Shown: positions 1-12,260 of the stretch, piece by piece
Layout: every line of letters begins with the position of its first letter
Numbering within the stretch: the first letter of the stretch is position 1
NCBI RefSeq assembly: GCF_954871325.1
Contig: NC_088777.1
Coordinates: 21,925,366 to 21,989,365 of the forward strand
DNA: 64,000 nucleotides
Direction of reading: 5' to 3'
Source: Gordionus sp. m RMFG-2023
Lineage: Eukaryota; Nematomorpha; Gordioida; Chordodea; Parachordodidae
The notes under the pieces: generated by a model
What the model was told of the DNA's origin: nothing
The model's database searches: none
The model's input: the letters and a program-made list of their open reading frames with translations, nothing else
Translations under genes and position numbers: made by a program

Positions 1-17
1 ATAAACAAATTGCTGGC

Positions 18-2762
18 ATGACAAAAGAATTTTTTAGTGTTTTTGATGACAAGCCTGGACGGGTGAATGATATAGAAGTTAGCATACATTTGAGTGACGC
101 AGCAAAGCCGAAATCATGGCCAGCTCGTAGAGTACCTTTTCCATTACGAAAACCAATTGAAATGGAACTCGATAGATTGGTTAAATCAGGAATATTGAAG
201 GCGATTGATCCAACACAAAAACGGTTGACATGGGCCACTCCAACGGCAAACGTACGAAAAACAAATGGAGAAATCAGGATTTGTGCGGATTTTAAGGTGA
301 CATTAAACCCATATATTTTGTACGATTATCATATTGTACCAACGGTGGATGATCTTTTAACCAAATTAAAAGATGGATTGAAATTTACGGTAATAGATTT
401 GAAAGATGCATATTTACAATTACCAATAAAAGAAAGTTCAAAAGAATACTTAACCATATCGACCCACATTAATTATTTCCAATATCAATGTATGCCTTTC
501 GGTCTTTCTAGTGCGCCGACCATATTTCAAAGATATATGGACAATTTATTACAAGACTGCCAAATGACCGGAGTATACCTTGACGATATTATCATAACGG
601 GGAAAAATGATGTAGAACATTTGAATAACGTAAAAAAAGTACTAATGAAACTAAAACAGGTGGGTATGAAGGCAAAATGAGCCAAAATACGTTTTTTAAA
701 TGAATCAGTTTCTTTTTTGGGTTTCATAATAGACAAATATGGAATACATCCAGCGAAAGAAAAAATAGATGCTATTCGAGGATACCAACTCCTAATAATA
801 TACACCAATTACGATCTTTTTTAGGACTTGTAAATTATCACGAGAGATTTTTACCACATCTACATGGAATTGCCGCTCCTCTGCATAAATTAACAAGCAT
901 TAAATCTTGCTGGGGTTGGTCGGACAAGGAACAAGAGGTATTTAATAAAATAAAACAGCTTTTGTCAGCAAATAAAACGCTAATTGCATATTCGCCAAAC
1001 TTGCCAATTATATTGGAATGTGACGCTTCCAAGACTGGTTTTGGAGCTGTGTTATGTCATTTAGTGAAAAAAGATATTAGCAGACCAATCGCATTTGCCT
1101 CGCGAACACTTCTAGAGTCAGAGAAAAATTATGCACTAATAGAAAAAGAGGCACGAGCACTTTTGTTTGGTATGGAAAAATTTCATACATTCATTTTTGG
1201 TCGAAAATTTTTATTACGAACAGATCACAAACCTTTGGAAAAATTATTTGGTGATAAACGGGAACTACCAAAAATATCCAATAGTCAATTAACGCGCTGG
1301 GCTTGGAAAATGTCCGCATATGATTTTGATATTGAATATGTTCCTGAAAAAGAAAATAAAGTAGCTGATACATTATCTAGACTGCCAATAGATGGCATAA
1401 AATCAAATAATGATCAAAAAAACGCGTTAAAAATTAGAGCTATAAATTTGCACGATATAAATATTAGTCAAGTTGAACTCCAAAAGGAAACAAGGAATGA
1501 TAGCTTGTTTAAAAAAGTAGTTAAAAACATTGAGCATGAATGGGTGGATTTTGATGCGAAAAAAAATACAGAGTTAGTTTGTTTTTATAATCGTAGAGAG
1601 GAATGGTCAGTAGATCATGATGTTATTGAATAGAATGGGAAGTTGGTAATTCCAACCATTTTGAGGAAATCAATATTAACGATTATACACAGAGGGCATC
1701 CAGGAATAAATCTTATGAAATCAATTTTTAGAATGTATTGCTGGTGGCCGAATTACGATAAAGATATTGAACAATATGTTCGTCAATGTATGCCTTGTCA
1801 AAGTAATCGGTCGAATATTATGGAGGTTCCTTTATATTCGTGGAACATATCTAATATACCATGGGAACGAATTCATTTGGATTTCGCGGGGCCTATTGAT
1901 TCGTATTCATGGTTAGTTGGAGTTGATGCACATACTAAATGGGTTGAGGTTGAGTTAATGAGAGAGACCACGTCCACGACAATGATCGGGGTTTTAAGGA
2001 AATGGTTCGCACGGTTTGTAACACCTAGACAAATCGTATCAGATAATGGACCTCAATTAATTTCTGGAGAATTTCGAAAATTTTGTTTCGAGAAAAATAT
2101 TAAATTGATACATACAACACCGTACCATCCAAAAACGAACGGTTTAGCGGAAAGAACGATAAGAACCCTCAAGAGTCGATATTTTGCAACTAGGAAAGAC
2201 ATCAGGGAGCCCGAGGAAGCTATTGGAGAAGTTTTGCTAGCATATAGAATGGGTGAGCATCAATCAACTGGAAGTTCACCGGCTAAGTTATTATTGGGGC
2301 GAAATTTAAAAACGGGATTAAATTGGTTACGTCCTAATGTTAGTTATGAAATGGAACGATCGAATATACGACAAAAAGTAGCGCATGATGAACATAGTCA
2401 TATGAGAGAATTTGAGATTGCACAACCGGTATGGGTGCATAATGAAATAAATTCAGGTTGGAGAGAAGGAGTTATAAGATCGAACTGGTAGATATTCTTA
2501 TTTGGTAGAAAGCAAGGATAGAATGGTACGAAAGCATGCGGATCAACTTCGAAAAAGGGAGGTAGCTAAAGAAATGGAGAAGTCTGGGCCAGGGAAAGAA
2601 AATGGAGAAAATATGGAGTCAGAGAGAGAAGAGGGAAATATAAAAAATAAAGAGTCGGATATAGTTGAGATTTTAGAAAATGTGGAAGATAACGGAGAAC
2701 TAGAAACACGGAAATCACAAAGAGCCAGGAAACCTACAAATCGGCTGATTGAGGAATTGTAA
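18..2762 (+). pseudogene. pol: Gypsy A pol remnant: RT, RNase H, integrase
   Basis: The RT domain lies at about 120-800 and shows the YLDD active-site box and the CMPFGLSSAP motif. RNase H lies at about 960-1380 with the DASKTGFGAVL, EKEA and TDHKPL motifs. Integrase lies at about 1640-2490. It has an HHCC zinc finger (HRGHPG... CMPC) and the catalytic D, D and E in GVDAHTKW, VSDNGPQ and NGLAERT. A charged Glu/Lys-rich tail follows to about 2762. The product would be the reverse transcription and integration polyprotein. It is broken. Confidence 0.9.
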
Positions 2763-2781
2763 GATCATATGTGTGGGGATA

Positions 2782-2991
2782 TGTTATAAATGAGATTTAT
2801 ATTATATATTATCAATGTTATAAATGTCATACATACAAATCAATCATATTAATATATATATCAGTTGTAAATATCAGGTGATTTTCAGTTAATAAAGCCA
2901 TCCATATATGTGTATGCTTATTTAAGACTAATTAGTATAGCATATGAAAAAATAAATTTTGTTGACGTGTTTTCTTACTCTTTGATTTACA
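2782..2991 (+). repeat. Candidate 3' LTR of Gypsy A with adjoining purine tract
   Basis: A purine-rich tract (GTGTGGGGATA, 2771-2781) sits just after pol and is followed by TGTTATAAATG. The segment ends in TTTACA at 2991, giving TG...CA ends and a length near 210 bp. An AATAAA signal lies near 2891. The partner LTR is outside the window, so the ends rest on these signals only. Confidence 0.5.
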
Positions 2992-3675
2992 ATCCTTTTT
3001 CCATTGAGTCACCTTATTTTTAGCTCATTTTACACAGAAATAGATATGATAAATAATTCCATATTTACCTAAATAATATTTAAGTTTATTGTCTGTTTCA
3101 ACTAGCATATCTTCTTCTTCATCTAATTCAGATTGTGTATCAGATTACTATCATAAATAAAATCTTCTTCCTCACTAACAATTATATAGTCATAATCACT
3201 TCAAATAAAATGATAATATTAAATAATATTTTATTTACTATCAGAATCTGTAAAAATGATAATATACGATAAAAATAATTTGAGAAATGAGCCAGATTGT
3301 GAAAATAAGAATAAAATAACTCCACTAAAAAAAATGTTTAAGTTTTCTCTTTCATATATCTCAATCAAAATAAAAGATATTTAAATTTTGTTTTAATAAA
3401 TTTTGTAATATAGTAGTATATATATTTATAATTTTTAAAAAAAAAATTTCTTAAAAAATTACAAAACTTTGGTTGGGTCTCACAAACTCTAATTAGTCAC
3501 AAAATGCTTTTATCTTAAAAACTACTCAACCGAAATATATTAAATTTGGGATATATATTCTAAAATATATTTGATGAAGCTACTGAAGAATCTAGATCAT
3601 AATATTTAACAGTTTTTATGTAATATAATTTCTAGCATGCCTGTGGTTTCATATCCCATCAGAATATTGAAGGGT
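2992..3675. other. AT-rich intergenic stretch, nothing recognised
   Basis: Very AT-rich with runs of A and T. No open frame with family resemblance, no clear repeat and no paired termini were seen. Confidence 0.6.
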
Positions 3676-4028
3676 TAAAATGACTAAACTATGAATTGCC
3701 GTATTAAATGTAAAAATAAAGTAACTAACTACGAATTGCCATATATAATGTTAAATTAAAAAGACTAAACTATGAATTGCGATAATTAATGTTAAATTAA
3801 AATGACTAAACTGCGAATTGCCGTATATAATGTTAAAATAAAATGACTAAATTGCGAATTGCGAATTGCCGTATTTAATGTTAAAATGAGGTCACTAAAC
3901 TACGAATTGCGGTAATTAATGTTAAAATAAAATGACTAAGCTACGAATTGCGATAATTAATGTTAAATTAAAATGACTAAACTGCGAATAGACGTATTTA
4001 ATGTTAAATAAAATGATTAAACTACGAA
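3676..4028. repeat. ~41-bp satellite array, left part
   Basis: Degenerate tandem units of about 41 bp. Each has CTACGAATTGCCGTA or a close variant, then ATGTTAAATTAAAATGA. About eight units are visible. The same unit resumes at 6870-7565, so the array appears to have been split by the element at 4029-6864. Confidence 0.85.
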
Positions 4029-4303
4029 GTTAATATATAAATTTTGAATATTAAAACTTTTATATTTTTCTTTTTAAATTAAATGATCTTTTTGAATTCT
4101 TTCTTATACTTTTTATAAAATATAAGGAAGACCTTGTCGAAATTCTTTTTTTATATAACCTTTTAAAAAACTTATTATTTTAATATGTAATAATGTAAAT
4201 TTAAAAAGTATATATATAGTGCACAAATTGTTAAATATTTTAGTGTTAATAAAAATAAAATAAAAATTTAATTATTTTAATTGCGCCTTCCATTAAATTA
4301 TTA
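4029..4303 (+). repeat. Left LTR-like direct repeat
   Basis: Starts GTTAATATATAAATTTTG and ends CCATTAAATTATTA. It is near-identical to 6600-6864, apart from small indels and substitutions. Confidence 0.65.
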
Positions 4304-6132
4304 TGGTGGCAGAGAATATTTGATAATTATTACGTTACCAACCGAAATATGTATAAAAAATTAATTTTAGATATGAATTTAGATACTGGAACATGGTAGA
4401 ATTAGAAGAAAGAGGATTATGGAAAATGATGTTAATTTAATTCTAAAAACACGTAAGAGATGATTAAAATGTAAAATTAAAAATAAATATAATAAAATTT
4501 TAATAATAAAATATTTAAAATATGAATAAACCTATATGGGACAATAAGAATAAAACAAAATCCATAGATGAATTAGAAGAGTATTTAATATACCATAAGA
4601 GTAAATATGTTTTGAGTTTAACATTTAATCTACCAGATGATTTATATTTGCTTATGGACACAATGTTACCGATATATGGAAGTTCAAGTTATGAAGAAGC
4701 AATATCTATATTAAAATATTTTTGTAATTATAAAGAGGTAAAAGAGATAAATGAAAAATCAGATCAAATAATATATCTTATCCTAATAAAAATTTTAAAA
4801 GTCAAAATAATAAAAACTTGAATAAAATTGAATTATGTAAATTAATACCAAATGTTAAAAAAAGAAATAAATTCTTATAAATTAAAAGAAATAAATCATA
4901 TGATAACAATTGAAGAAATAATAGTTATTAAAAACAATAATGAAATAAAAATTAAAGAAAATAATAAAATAAAATTTTTTTTAATTAATAAAAAATTTAA
5001 AAAAACTTTGGAAATAAAGAAAATTAAAACAAATATTAAAATAAGAGGCAAGGTGATTAAATATCTTGATGTTGAAAAAGTTTTTAAGAGTATGATATGG
5101 AGATCGTATGTTGAAGATGGAAGGAGTAAGAGAAATTTTCTTATAAAGAACAAGTTGAAGATAAATTATGATATAAAAAAATTGTTTAAATTGAAAAATA
5201 AAGGAATAAAATTTAAAAATAAAAATAATTAAATAAATAAAAAAAAAATTATTATATAAAAAGAGACAATGTCAAATATTCTATTATTCTATATTCCAAA
5301 TTATGATTCTTATTCTTATGAATGTTTCTGATAAATTATTTATTCCATTATCATTTCAATTATTCCAAAATTATTTTATTTGAGATATATTGATCATAAT
5401 ATATATTTACAAACATTGATAAATAAATAAAAATGATAATAAATAACGAGATGAACAAGCTAATGTGAGGATGATTATAATACTTTTCTAACCCCTTTAA
5501 TATTATGAATCTTTCGCAAGGAAAAAATATGAATTATTAGGAATTTTTAATCATCATGATTAAATTACAAATGACTATATAGCTTAAACATCCAAACTTA
5601 AATTTTATCTATAAAGCATTCTAGCTAAATAAATATTTGCAAAGAAAAGATTAAACCTTTATTAATAAAAACCCCAAATGTAATTTTAAACCTAAATACA
5701 ATTTAAAAATCCTGACTTTTAGGCATTCTCTCACAGATATGGAGAAAATTTAAAACATTATAATTTTCATAGATAGATTACAATAATATAAAATTTTTGG
5801 TCTTCAATCTTAAAAGTATAATTCTTTATATTTTTCAAATATAAAGTAAATGTTTAGCTTTCAGATATATTCTCAATAATATAACAATTTGTTTTTTTGT
5901 GCATATAAATAAAAATATAGCATAATAAAGTGACTTAGTTATCTTGTTTAATTTTCTTAAGAGCCAATAAAAATGATTTTTATAGTTTTTCAGGCGAATG
6001 ACTAGACGATAAGGATAACAAGCTACAAACAAACCAATGAAAAAGATATGACTCAGGCTAAATAACGACATAATATCAAATAAAAATTCTACCAAAAAGC
6101 AGAAAAAATTTTTAGAGGGGGAAGAAGTGAAC

Positions 6133-6268
6133 AAGTTCAAATTCAAGTTCAAAATTCGAAAATTCAAAGTCAAGTTCAAAATTCGAAAATTCAAAGTCAA
6201 GTTCAAAATTCGAAAATTCAAAGTCAAGTTCAAAATTCGAAAATTCTAAGTCAAGTTCAAAAACGAGA
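6133..6268. repeat. 27-bp minisatellite inside the LTR-flanked element
   Basis: About four to five copies of a 27-bp unit built from AAGTTCAAAATTCGAAAATTC plus a short spacer. Because 27 is divisible by three, both strands stay open across it. The repetitive peptides are a by-product, and I do not call a gene here. Confidence 0.85.
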
Positions 6269-6599
6269 ATATGACTTACGACATAGAAAATGATTGTTAT
6301 AAATAAATAAAAAAATTTGTAAAAAAAAATATATATATATAAATTTTGAAAGAGAAAAGGGATGATCAATACAAACAGCAAATCAACAAGCAATGTCAAC
6401 CAACGACGTTTCAACAATGATGTGCAACTAACGATTTTTCAAAAAAGATGTTCAATAATCGATTCAACAAACGATAATCAGATGGTCGAACAAACAATCT
6501 CAAGATATACGAACAAATGACTAATGGAGCAAATGAGAAACAAATGACTGTAAGTGAAGATAAGAAACTGAGGAAAGAAGACAATAAAAAAGAAGAAAA

Positions 6600-6864
6600 T
6601 GTTAATATATAAATTTTGAATATTAAAACTTTCTTTTTAAATTAAATGACCTTTTCGAATTCTTTTTTATACTTTTTATAAAATATAAGGAAGACCTTGT
6701 CGAAATTCTTTTATATAACCTTTTAAAAAACTTATTATTTTAATAAGTAAAAATGTAAATTTAAAATGTATATATATAGAGCACAAAAAGTTAAATATTT
6801 TAGTGTTAATAAAAAATAAAATAAAAATTTAATTGTTTTAGTTGCGCCTTCCATTAAATTATTA
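6600..6864 (+). repeat. Right LTR-like direct repeat
   Basis: Direct copy of 4029-4303. It is preceded by a long purine run (GAGGAAAGAAGAC...) that fits a polypurine tract, and is followed directly by the resumed satellite. Confidence 0.65.
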
Positions 6865-6869
6865 ATTAT

Positions 6870-7565
6870 AATTACTAAACTACGAATTGCCGTATTTAAT
6901 GTTAAATTAAAATGATTAAACTACGAATTGCCGTATTTAATGTTAAATTAAAAGACTAAACTAAGAAATGTAGTATTTAAAATTAAATTAAATTGTTTAA
7001 ACAGTATATGATGTTAAAAAATGATTAAACTGCATTGCCATATATAATGTTAAATTAAAATAACTAAACTACGAATTGCAGTATTTAATGTTAAATTAAA
7101 ATAAATAAACTACGAATTGCCGTTATAATGTTAAATTAAAATGACTAAACTAAGAAATGTAGTATTTAAAATTAAATTAAATTGCGAATTGCCGTATATA
7201 ATGTTACATTATAATGACTAAACTACAAATTGCCTTATTTTATGTTAAAATAAAAATGCCTAAACTACGAATTGCCTTATTTAATGTTAAATTAAATTGT
7301 TTAAACAGTATATGATGTTAAATTATAATGATTAAACTACGAATTGCGGTAATTAATGTTAAATTATAATTTTTAAACTACGAATTGCGGTAATTAATGT
7401 TAAATTATAATGACTAAACTACGAATTGCTGTAATTAATGTTAAATTAAAATGACTAAACTACGAATTGCCGTATTTTAAGTTAAATTAAAATGATTAAA
7501 TTGAATTGCCGTATTTAATGTTAAATTAAAATGACAATCACGAATTGCCGTATTTAATGTTAAAT
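6870..7565. repeat. ~41-bp satellite array, right part
   Basis: Continuation of the 3676-4028 array with about 15 degenerate units around CTACGAATTGCCGTA. Some units carry a TTGTTTAAACAGTATATGATG variant block that recurs three times, a sign of higher-order rearrangement. Confidence 0.85.
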
Positions 7566-7697
7566 TAAATTGTTTAAACAAAATTTCACAAATAATGTCT
7601 AAACCTTTGTATTATCCATGAGCAAAATTTTCAGGTGCATAATTTTCTGGCTAATATAGTTAGCCATATCGCTCAAATTGAGCCATTAACAACACTA
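7566..7697 (-). mobile_element. Degraded MITE of the AGTGTTGTTAA group
   Basis: The right end reads GAGCCATTAACAACACTA, the same terminus as the intact copies at 50743-50956 and 60130-60353. The interior (GTCTAAACCTTTG ... GAGCAAAATTTTCAGGT) matches the 50.8-kb copy in reverse orientation. The left end is eroded to a TTGTTTAAAC stretch and no clean TSD is visible. Confidence 0.6.
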
Positions 7698-8059
7698 ATT
7701 TTAATTAAAATAACACATTTCGACATTATTTTTATAAATATACGTTTCAATTTATTATACTTTTATAGAAATATTTACAAATAAAAAGCGATTATTTAAA
7801 TTTAAATATTATATTGCTTTAATTATAAATATTATATTGCCTTAATTATAAATGATATATAACTATTAGTATTACACATATAAATTGCTGATTATAAATG
7901 ATATAAATTGCTTTGATTATAAATGATATAAATTGCTTTAATTATAAATGATATTAATTGCTTTAATTATAAATATTATATTGCCTTAATTATAAATTAT
8001 ATACTTTATAATTATTAGTATTCACATATAAATTGCTTTAATTATAAATGATATATTTT
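7698..8059. repeat. AT-rich simple repeats
   Basis: Irregular iterations of AAATTGCTTTAATTATAAATG with unit length about 23-30 bp from about 7800 onward. No gene. Confidence 0.6.
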
Positions 8060-8067
8060 ATAATTAG

Positions 8068-9319
8068 CAGAGTTGTTAAAGTATCTAGATATAAAAATGT
8101 AGTATCTGTATCTAGATAGATTTTTTAGAAAGGTATCTGTATCTAGATATTTTTTTAGAGGTATCTGTATCTGTTTTAGATACTTTTTAAGATACATTTT
8201 ATATACCCCTTTTTTATTATAAATAAAAATATTTGAAAAATATTTGACTGTAAAATTTATTTTATTTCATCTGTTTACCACTCTTAAGATGCCTTACTTA
8301 AAGGGATTGAGGATAGGTAAATTAATATAATAAATTAAAAATATTTAATAATTCTAGGTTTATTGTGACCTTATTTGAAGATGATAATATTATAGCAACC
8401 ATGCTCCACCCTTTTTTTAAACTTGATTAGACATGGTTGCAAATGGAAGAAAATCTTAATAAAAAACAATTGATACAAAGATAAGTTTGTGAATTATCAA
8501 AGTCATCAACTGACTGCAAGCAAATAACCTGCCAAAAAAAACAAATAATTTAATTTCAGATTTTTTTCAGTACCCTACAGCAGATATAATTTCTAATAAT
8601 GATTTAAATTTTGATAATCAACAAATTTTAAATAATTTTTTCAAAAATGAATGTAGAGATTTTAGCATTTTTAAAGAATACCCTGATATAAAATTGTTAT
8701 TTATAATATAACACTACAATTCCTTCAAGCGCCCCTGTGGAAAGACTATTTAGTGTTGCTAAAAATGTCCTTACAGATAAACGAGGATGCCTAAATGATC
8801 AAAATTTTGAAAATATTTTATTACTGAAATCCAGAGTTCTTAAAAGATACTTTTTAAATGGATCTAGATACAGACACATCGTCTAAAAAAATATCTAGAT
8901 ACCGATATTTTAATCAAAAATCTATCTAGATACATATACAGATACCACATTTTTATATCTAGATACAGGATCTAAATACTTGTATCTAGATCTTTTAACA
9001 ACTCTGCTGAAATCTAATAATTATTTATAATTATTTAATCATATATTATATTAAAATCATTATTTTAGTTATATTCTGATAAATGTTATATCGCGTCAAT
9101 AAATTTTTTAGCTCATATCATGAATTTTCACAATATAATATTAATTTAGCTTTATGCAAACCTATAAGAGCATAATAAAAAATGTATCTGTATAAGATAC
9201 ATTAAAAAATTGTATCTGTATCTTGATAACTTTTTAGACGCTGTATCTGTATCTAGATAACTTTTTAGACTATGTATCTGTATCTAGATCCATTTAAAAA
9301 GTATCTTTTAACAACTCTG
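8068..9319. mobile_element. Non-autonomous hAT element with TATCTAGATA iterons
   Basis: Begins CAGAGTTGTTAAAGTATC and ends TTTTAACAACTCTG. The flanks ATAATTAG (8060-8067) and ATAATTAA (9320-9327) match at 7 of 8 bases, as expected for a hAT 8-bp TSD. The subterminal regions repeat the palindrome TATCTAGATA many times. A second copy of the terminus lies at 8993-9008, so the element may be a composite of two copies. Around 8720-8850 a fragment of hAT transposase C-terminus remains (SSAPVERLFSVAKNVL), the dimerisation region of this superfamily. It cannot encode a working transposase. Confidence 0.75.
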
Positions 9320-9520
9320 ATAATTAATAGTATCACATTTAAATTATAGACTAAAATATTTTAAATGTTATATATAAAATAAATGTTAATATAAACTATT
9401 GTAAAACAATTTATAAATAAGAAAATAATATTTTATGTAAACTAAACAAATTTATAATAATAAATGCTTATTTGACAAAATATTTCAATTGCTTTTGATT
9501 AAAAAAAATTATAAATACTA
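9320..9520. other. AT-rich 3' flank of the P52rIPK-like hAT
   Basis: Lies just downstream of the transposase stop codon. The left terminus of that hAT should be here (CAGTGGCG-like) but I cannot find it. It has either been deleted or was replaced when the 8068-9319 element arrived. Confidence 0.4.
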
Positions 9521-11557
9521 TTAAAAAACTTTATATTTTATATATTTAATAATTCTTAGTGGCCCTTTAGCCCTTTCCTCTATGACCTCATTTGGGGTAG
9601 GATTAAGATCTCTATATATATTCAGAAGAGCCAATCCATTGGTCCTTGCCTGGCCAGAGGTTGCCCTTAAATAACTTTTAAGTCGAGTCAATGTTGAAAA
9701 TGATCGCTCATTGGTGCAAGTAGTTATGGGAAGTGTTGCTAATATTATTAAAAGCATTTTGATATTTGTTCTTAAATTTAATGTTTCCTTAAATAATTGT
9801 AATGCCTCAACCGGGTTGCTGGGACGCTCTGTAGGGATGATGGTGCTTAGATCAGAATACCAAGCTTCAGTATTTGATTCTAGCTGTTCATATCCTCCAA
9901 TAATGTCGGATTCATAAAAAATACTTATTTTTTTAATACTAAGCATTATATTATTGGTAATAATTAAATCTTCTGATGATGATGGCAAAAAAAAATTAAA
10001 ATATTTTAATATTTTGCTATGCCCAGCAAATTTTAATTTAAAATGAGTAATAATTGTTTTTAATAATGGTAAAAAAATAACTTTTTTATAATAATCAAAA
10101 GATGATTCCAAGGCTAACATATCATCTATGATTAGCCTAGGCTTCTCAATGTTAATTTTAAGTTTTTCACCCAAATTTAAGCATCTATCATATATTGGTG
10201 GAAAAATATTGCTTGCATTTACCTCATTATCTTCAAATATTTTAAGAAGCCTCTTGGTTTCATTCATTGCCTCCACAATGTTAATATTTTCCCTCTGAAG
10301 ATATCGACTTAGATTTACAGTTTTTAAAAAAAAATAATTCACACAAGAAATTGATATAATAAGCGGGGTTTGGTATATTGATGAACACAATTCTTGTGCA
10401 ATATTATATGAATCTTTATCATTCCATTTACTAATCATTTTCAAAGTTTCAACGATTCCTTCCAATGCTTTAAGAAAGCCAGTAATTGAATCTTGTCTTT
10501 GAAGGAATCTTGTAGGTAAATATTTTTTTAATTTGTGAACTTTAGATCCATCTATATCTTTCAAGACATCACACAACACCTTTGATCGCTTACCAAAACT
10601 TAAAAATTCGATTATTTTGGATACAATTTCTATGAAATAAAGATTATATAAATAATGTGAATAATTATTTACTTAAACTACTATCAATCTCATGAATTCC
10701 ACATGCTTTAGAGATAACTAAATTTAGAGAATGTTCTCCACAATGAACATAGAGAGCTTTTGGGCACCTTTTTTTATATATGTCTGAACCCCATTGATTT
10801 TTCCAGACATTGCTGGAGCCCCATCATATCCTTGGCCTCGAATTTTATTTATATCAATATTATTGTTTTTTAAAAAAGATATGATTTGTTTAGCTATATT
10901 TTCTCCTATACCATTATCAAGTAGAATAAATTGTAAAAAAAATTCACTAATTTTTACGGTTTCCAAGTTTAATATTCGGATAACCAACGACATCGTTGTT
11001 GATTTGAAATATCGGTTGTTTCATCTGCAAGTACAGAGAAAAAGGCAGATTTGTTAACAATTTTAACCAATTTTTCAACAATAAAATTATTACATATGTT
11101 TATAATAGCATTTTGTGTATCAGGAGTATATATAGGGCATTATTAGCCACATTGTCAAATATGATCTTGGTTTTATCACCACCTAGATGACAATATGATT
11201 TGAGCAACTCTTTAAAGTTACCCTCATTAACTGAAGTTTCATTGTAATCCAATTCACCACTCTTTTCTCTGTGGCCTCTTAATGGCATTCCCTGCCTTCC
11301 TAAGTAGGCTTGAATAATAATTTGCAAATATTTCCGATTATTTGTGACCCCTATTGCTTTTAAATCTAAAAGTTAGGTGTCAATAGCTGGAATAACACCT
11401 TTAGCAATTTGGGTTAAGTTGGTTAACATGTTTATTGAGTTTCTATGATAGTTACATTTTTGGTGAGATGAGAATCTTTCTTTTGCATTTTTGTATTTGG
11501 TAAATTCATTCAAAGCTAATTCTCCCAACTTTTGATGATTGATCCCACCATATCTAG
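9521..11557 (-). pseudogene. hAT transposase, middle and C-terminal part
   Basis: Minus-strand transposase of the P52rIPK/ZMYM-like hAT group. Visible from N to C are a region with ADETTD, GYDGAPAMSGK and GVQTYI, which are conserved around the RNase-H-like catalytic core of this family. A long helical stretch follows. The C-terminal dimerisation region has NERSFSTLTRLKSYLR and GLALLNIYRD, ending at 9521. The longest intact frame covers 9521-10579 (352 residues). Upstream of it, between about 10580 and 11400, the frame is interrupted by at least three shifts or stops, so the gene is dead. It would have bound element ends in the nucleus and catalysed cut-and-paste transposition. Confidence 0.85.
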
Positions 11558-11617
11558 TGTAACGATATTGGTTTTGATAATATTTATTGTAATAATCTTA
11601 AATCATATGACATATAT
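11558..11617 (-). repeat. Gypsy B 3' LTR, distal piece
   Basis: On the plus strand it begins TGTAACGATATTGG, like the intact LTR at 31550, and stops at CATATGACATATAT where the LINE begins. The TSD of the Gypsy (TCTAG, 11553-11557) lies directly to its left. Confidence 0.88.
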
Positions 11618-11945
11618 CCCATCCTATTATACACTGGGGAGACATCCCACAATTAAGTAGGCACTTCACCCCCCCCCCTCCCATAGAGGGCGTATCCAGT
11701 GCAGTTAATTTGTATTCACTGTTTGGCAGAAAATTTACACTACTGTCTGGGTCCGTTTAATTTAAGAGGAATTACGGTACCTCTCGTGAATGAGCAGAGA
11801 TTCACAAAATATTTTGATAGTAATTTACCCTACTATCAGGGCCCGTTTAATTTAAGAGAGCTTACGGTATTTCTTGTGGATAAAGCAAGTATCCACTTAA
11901 TTTTTAGTAAGAAAAGAGTTTTATATATAAATTATTAATAAAAGG
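11618..11945 (-). other. Structured 3' UTR of the LINE with two ~95-nt repeat units
   Basis: Two tandem units of about 95 nt share CGTTTAATTTAAGAG (near 11752 and 11847). Each folds into matching hairpins whose paired bases change together. One is GTGAAT...ATTCAC in unit 1 and GTGGATA...TATCCAC in unit 2. Another is GGCAG...CTGTC versus GATAGT...ACTATC, and a CCGT...ACGG stem occurs in both. Between 11627 and 11701 an ACACTGG...CCAGTG stem encloses two further hairpins, one with a poly-C run. LINE reverse transcriptases often recognise structured 3' UTRs, so that is the likeliest role. I found no match to a known ribozyme core. Confidence 0.55.
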
Positions 11946-12260
11946 TAGTGGGATATATAAAGAAGGGAATTTAGTAATTTAAGAAGATGAAATAGGAGGA
12001 ATAAAAAGAGAAAAGAAAGAATTGAGAATTAAATTTAGAGATTATTAGGCAAATGAGATGTAAAGAAATATTTTATTTTATTAGTTTATTAATAATTATA
12101 AATTTATGTATATTAATCTAAAGATTGTGATATTAGTTAATATGAAAAAATTAAATTATATATATAATAGTAATTAATATTAATTGGTTTGATGAAAATG
12201 AATAATCGAGGATTGCTTGATTAAGCCAAGCTTTTAAATGAAATTTATTTTGAGAAATAT

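Larger units (their letters stand above)
1..2991 (+). mobile_element. Ty3/Gypsy LTR retrotransposon A, 3' part (5' end outside window)
   Basis: Fossil Ty3/Gypsy element on the plus strand. Parts in order are reverse transcriptase, RNase H, integrase, a purine-rich tract and a candidate 3' LTR. This order (RT-RH-IN) is that of Gypsy, not Copia. The gag, protease and 5' LTR would lie left of the window. The element is broken, with roughly three or four breaks, but domains are still easy to read, so it is probably moderately young. The lineage resembles the animal K02A2.6-like Gypsy proteins; that is recalled from family knowledge, not searched. Confidence 0.9.
4029..6864 (+). mobile_element. 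Small LTR-flanked element inside the satellite
   Basis: Two direct repeats of about 270 bp (4029-4303 and 6600-6864) bound a 2.3-kb interior. A TGGTGGCAGAG stretch starting at 4304, directly after the left repeat, is a candidate primer-binding site (TGG start). A purine tract (about 6560-6599) directly precedes the right repeat. This is LTR-retroelement architecture. No RT, protease or integrase is visible, so it is non-autonomous or heavily degraded. Two open stretches of the interior, about 4522-4821 and 4852-5232, are rich in Lys, Asn and Ile; the first could be gag-derived but has no diagnostic motif. The repeats are still close, suggesting a fairly young insertion. Family unresolved. Confidence 0.6.

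Noticed and set aside
5835-6417. Minus-strand frames with repeated FELDFEFSN or LTLNFRILN
   Set aside because: They come from the 27-bp minisatellite, a multiple of three. No gene support.
11699-11938. 79-residue plus-strand frame with a duplicated peptide
   Set aside because: It covers the two structured repeat units of the LINE 3' UTR. Base changes preserve stems rather than codons.
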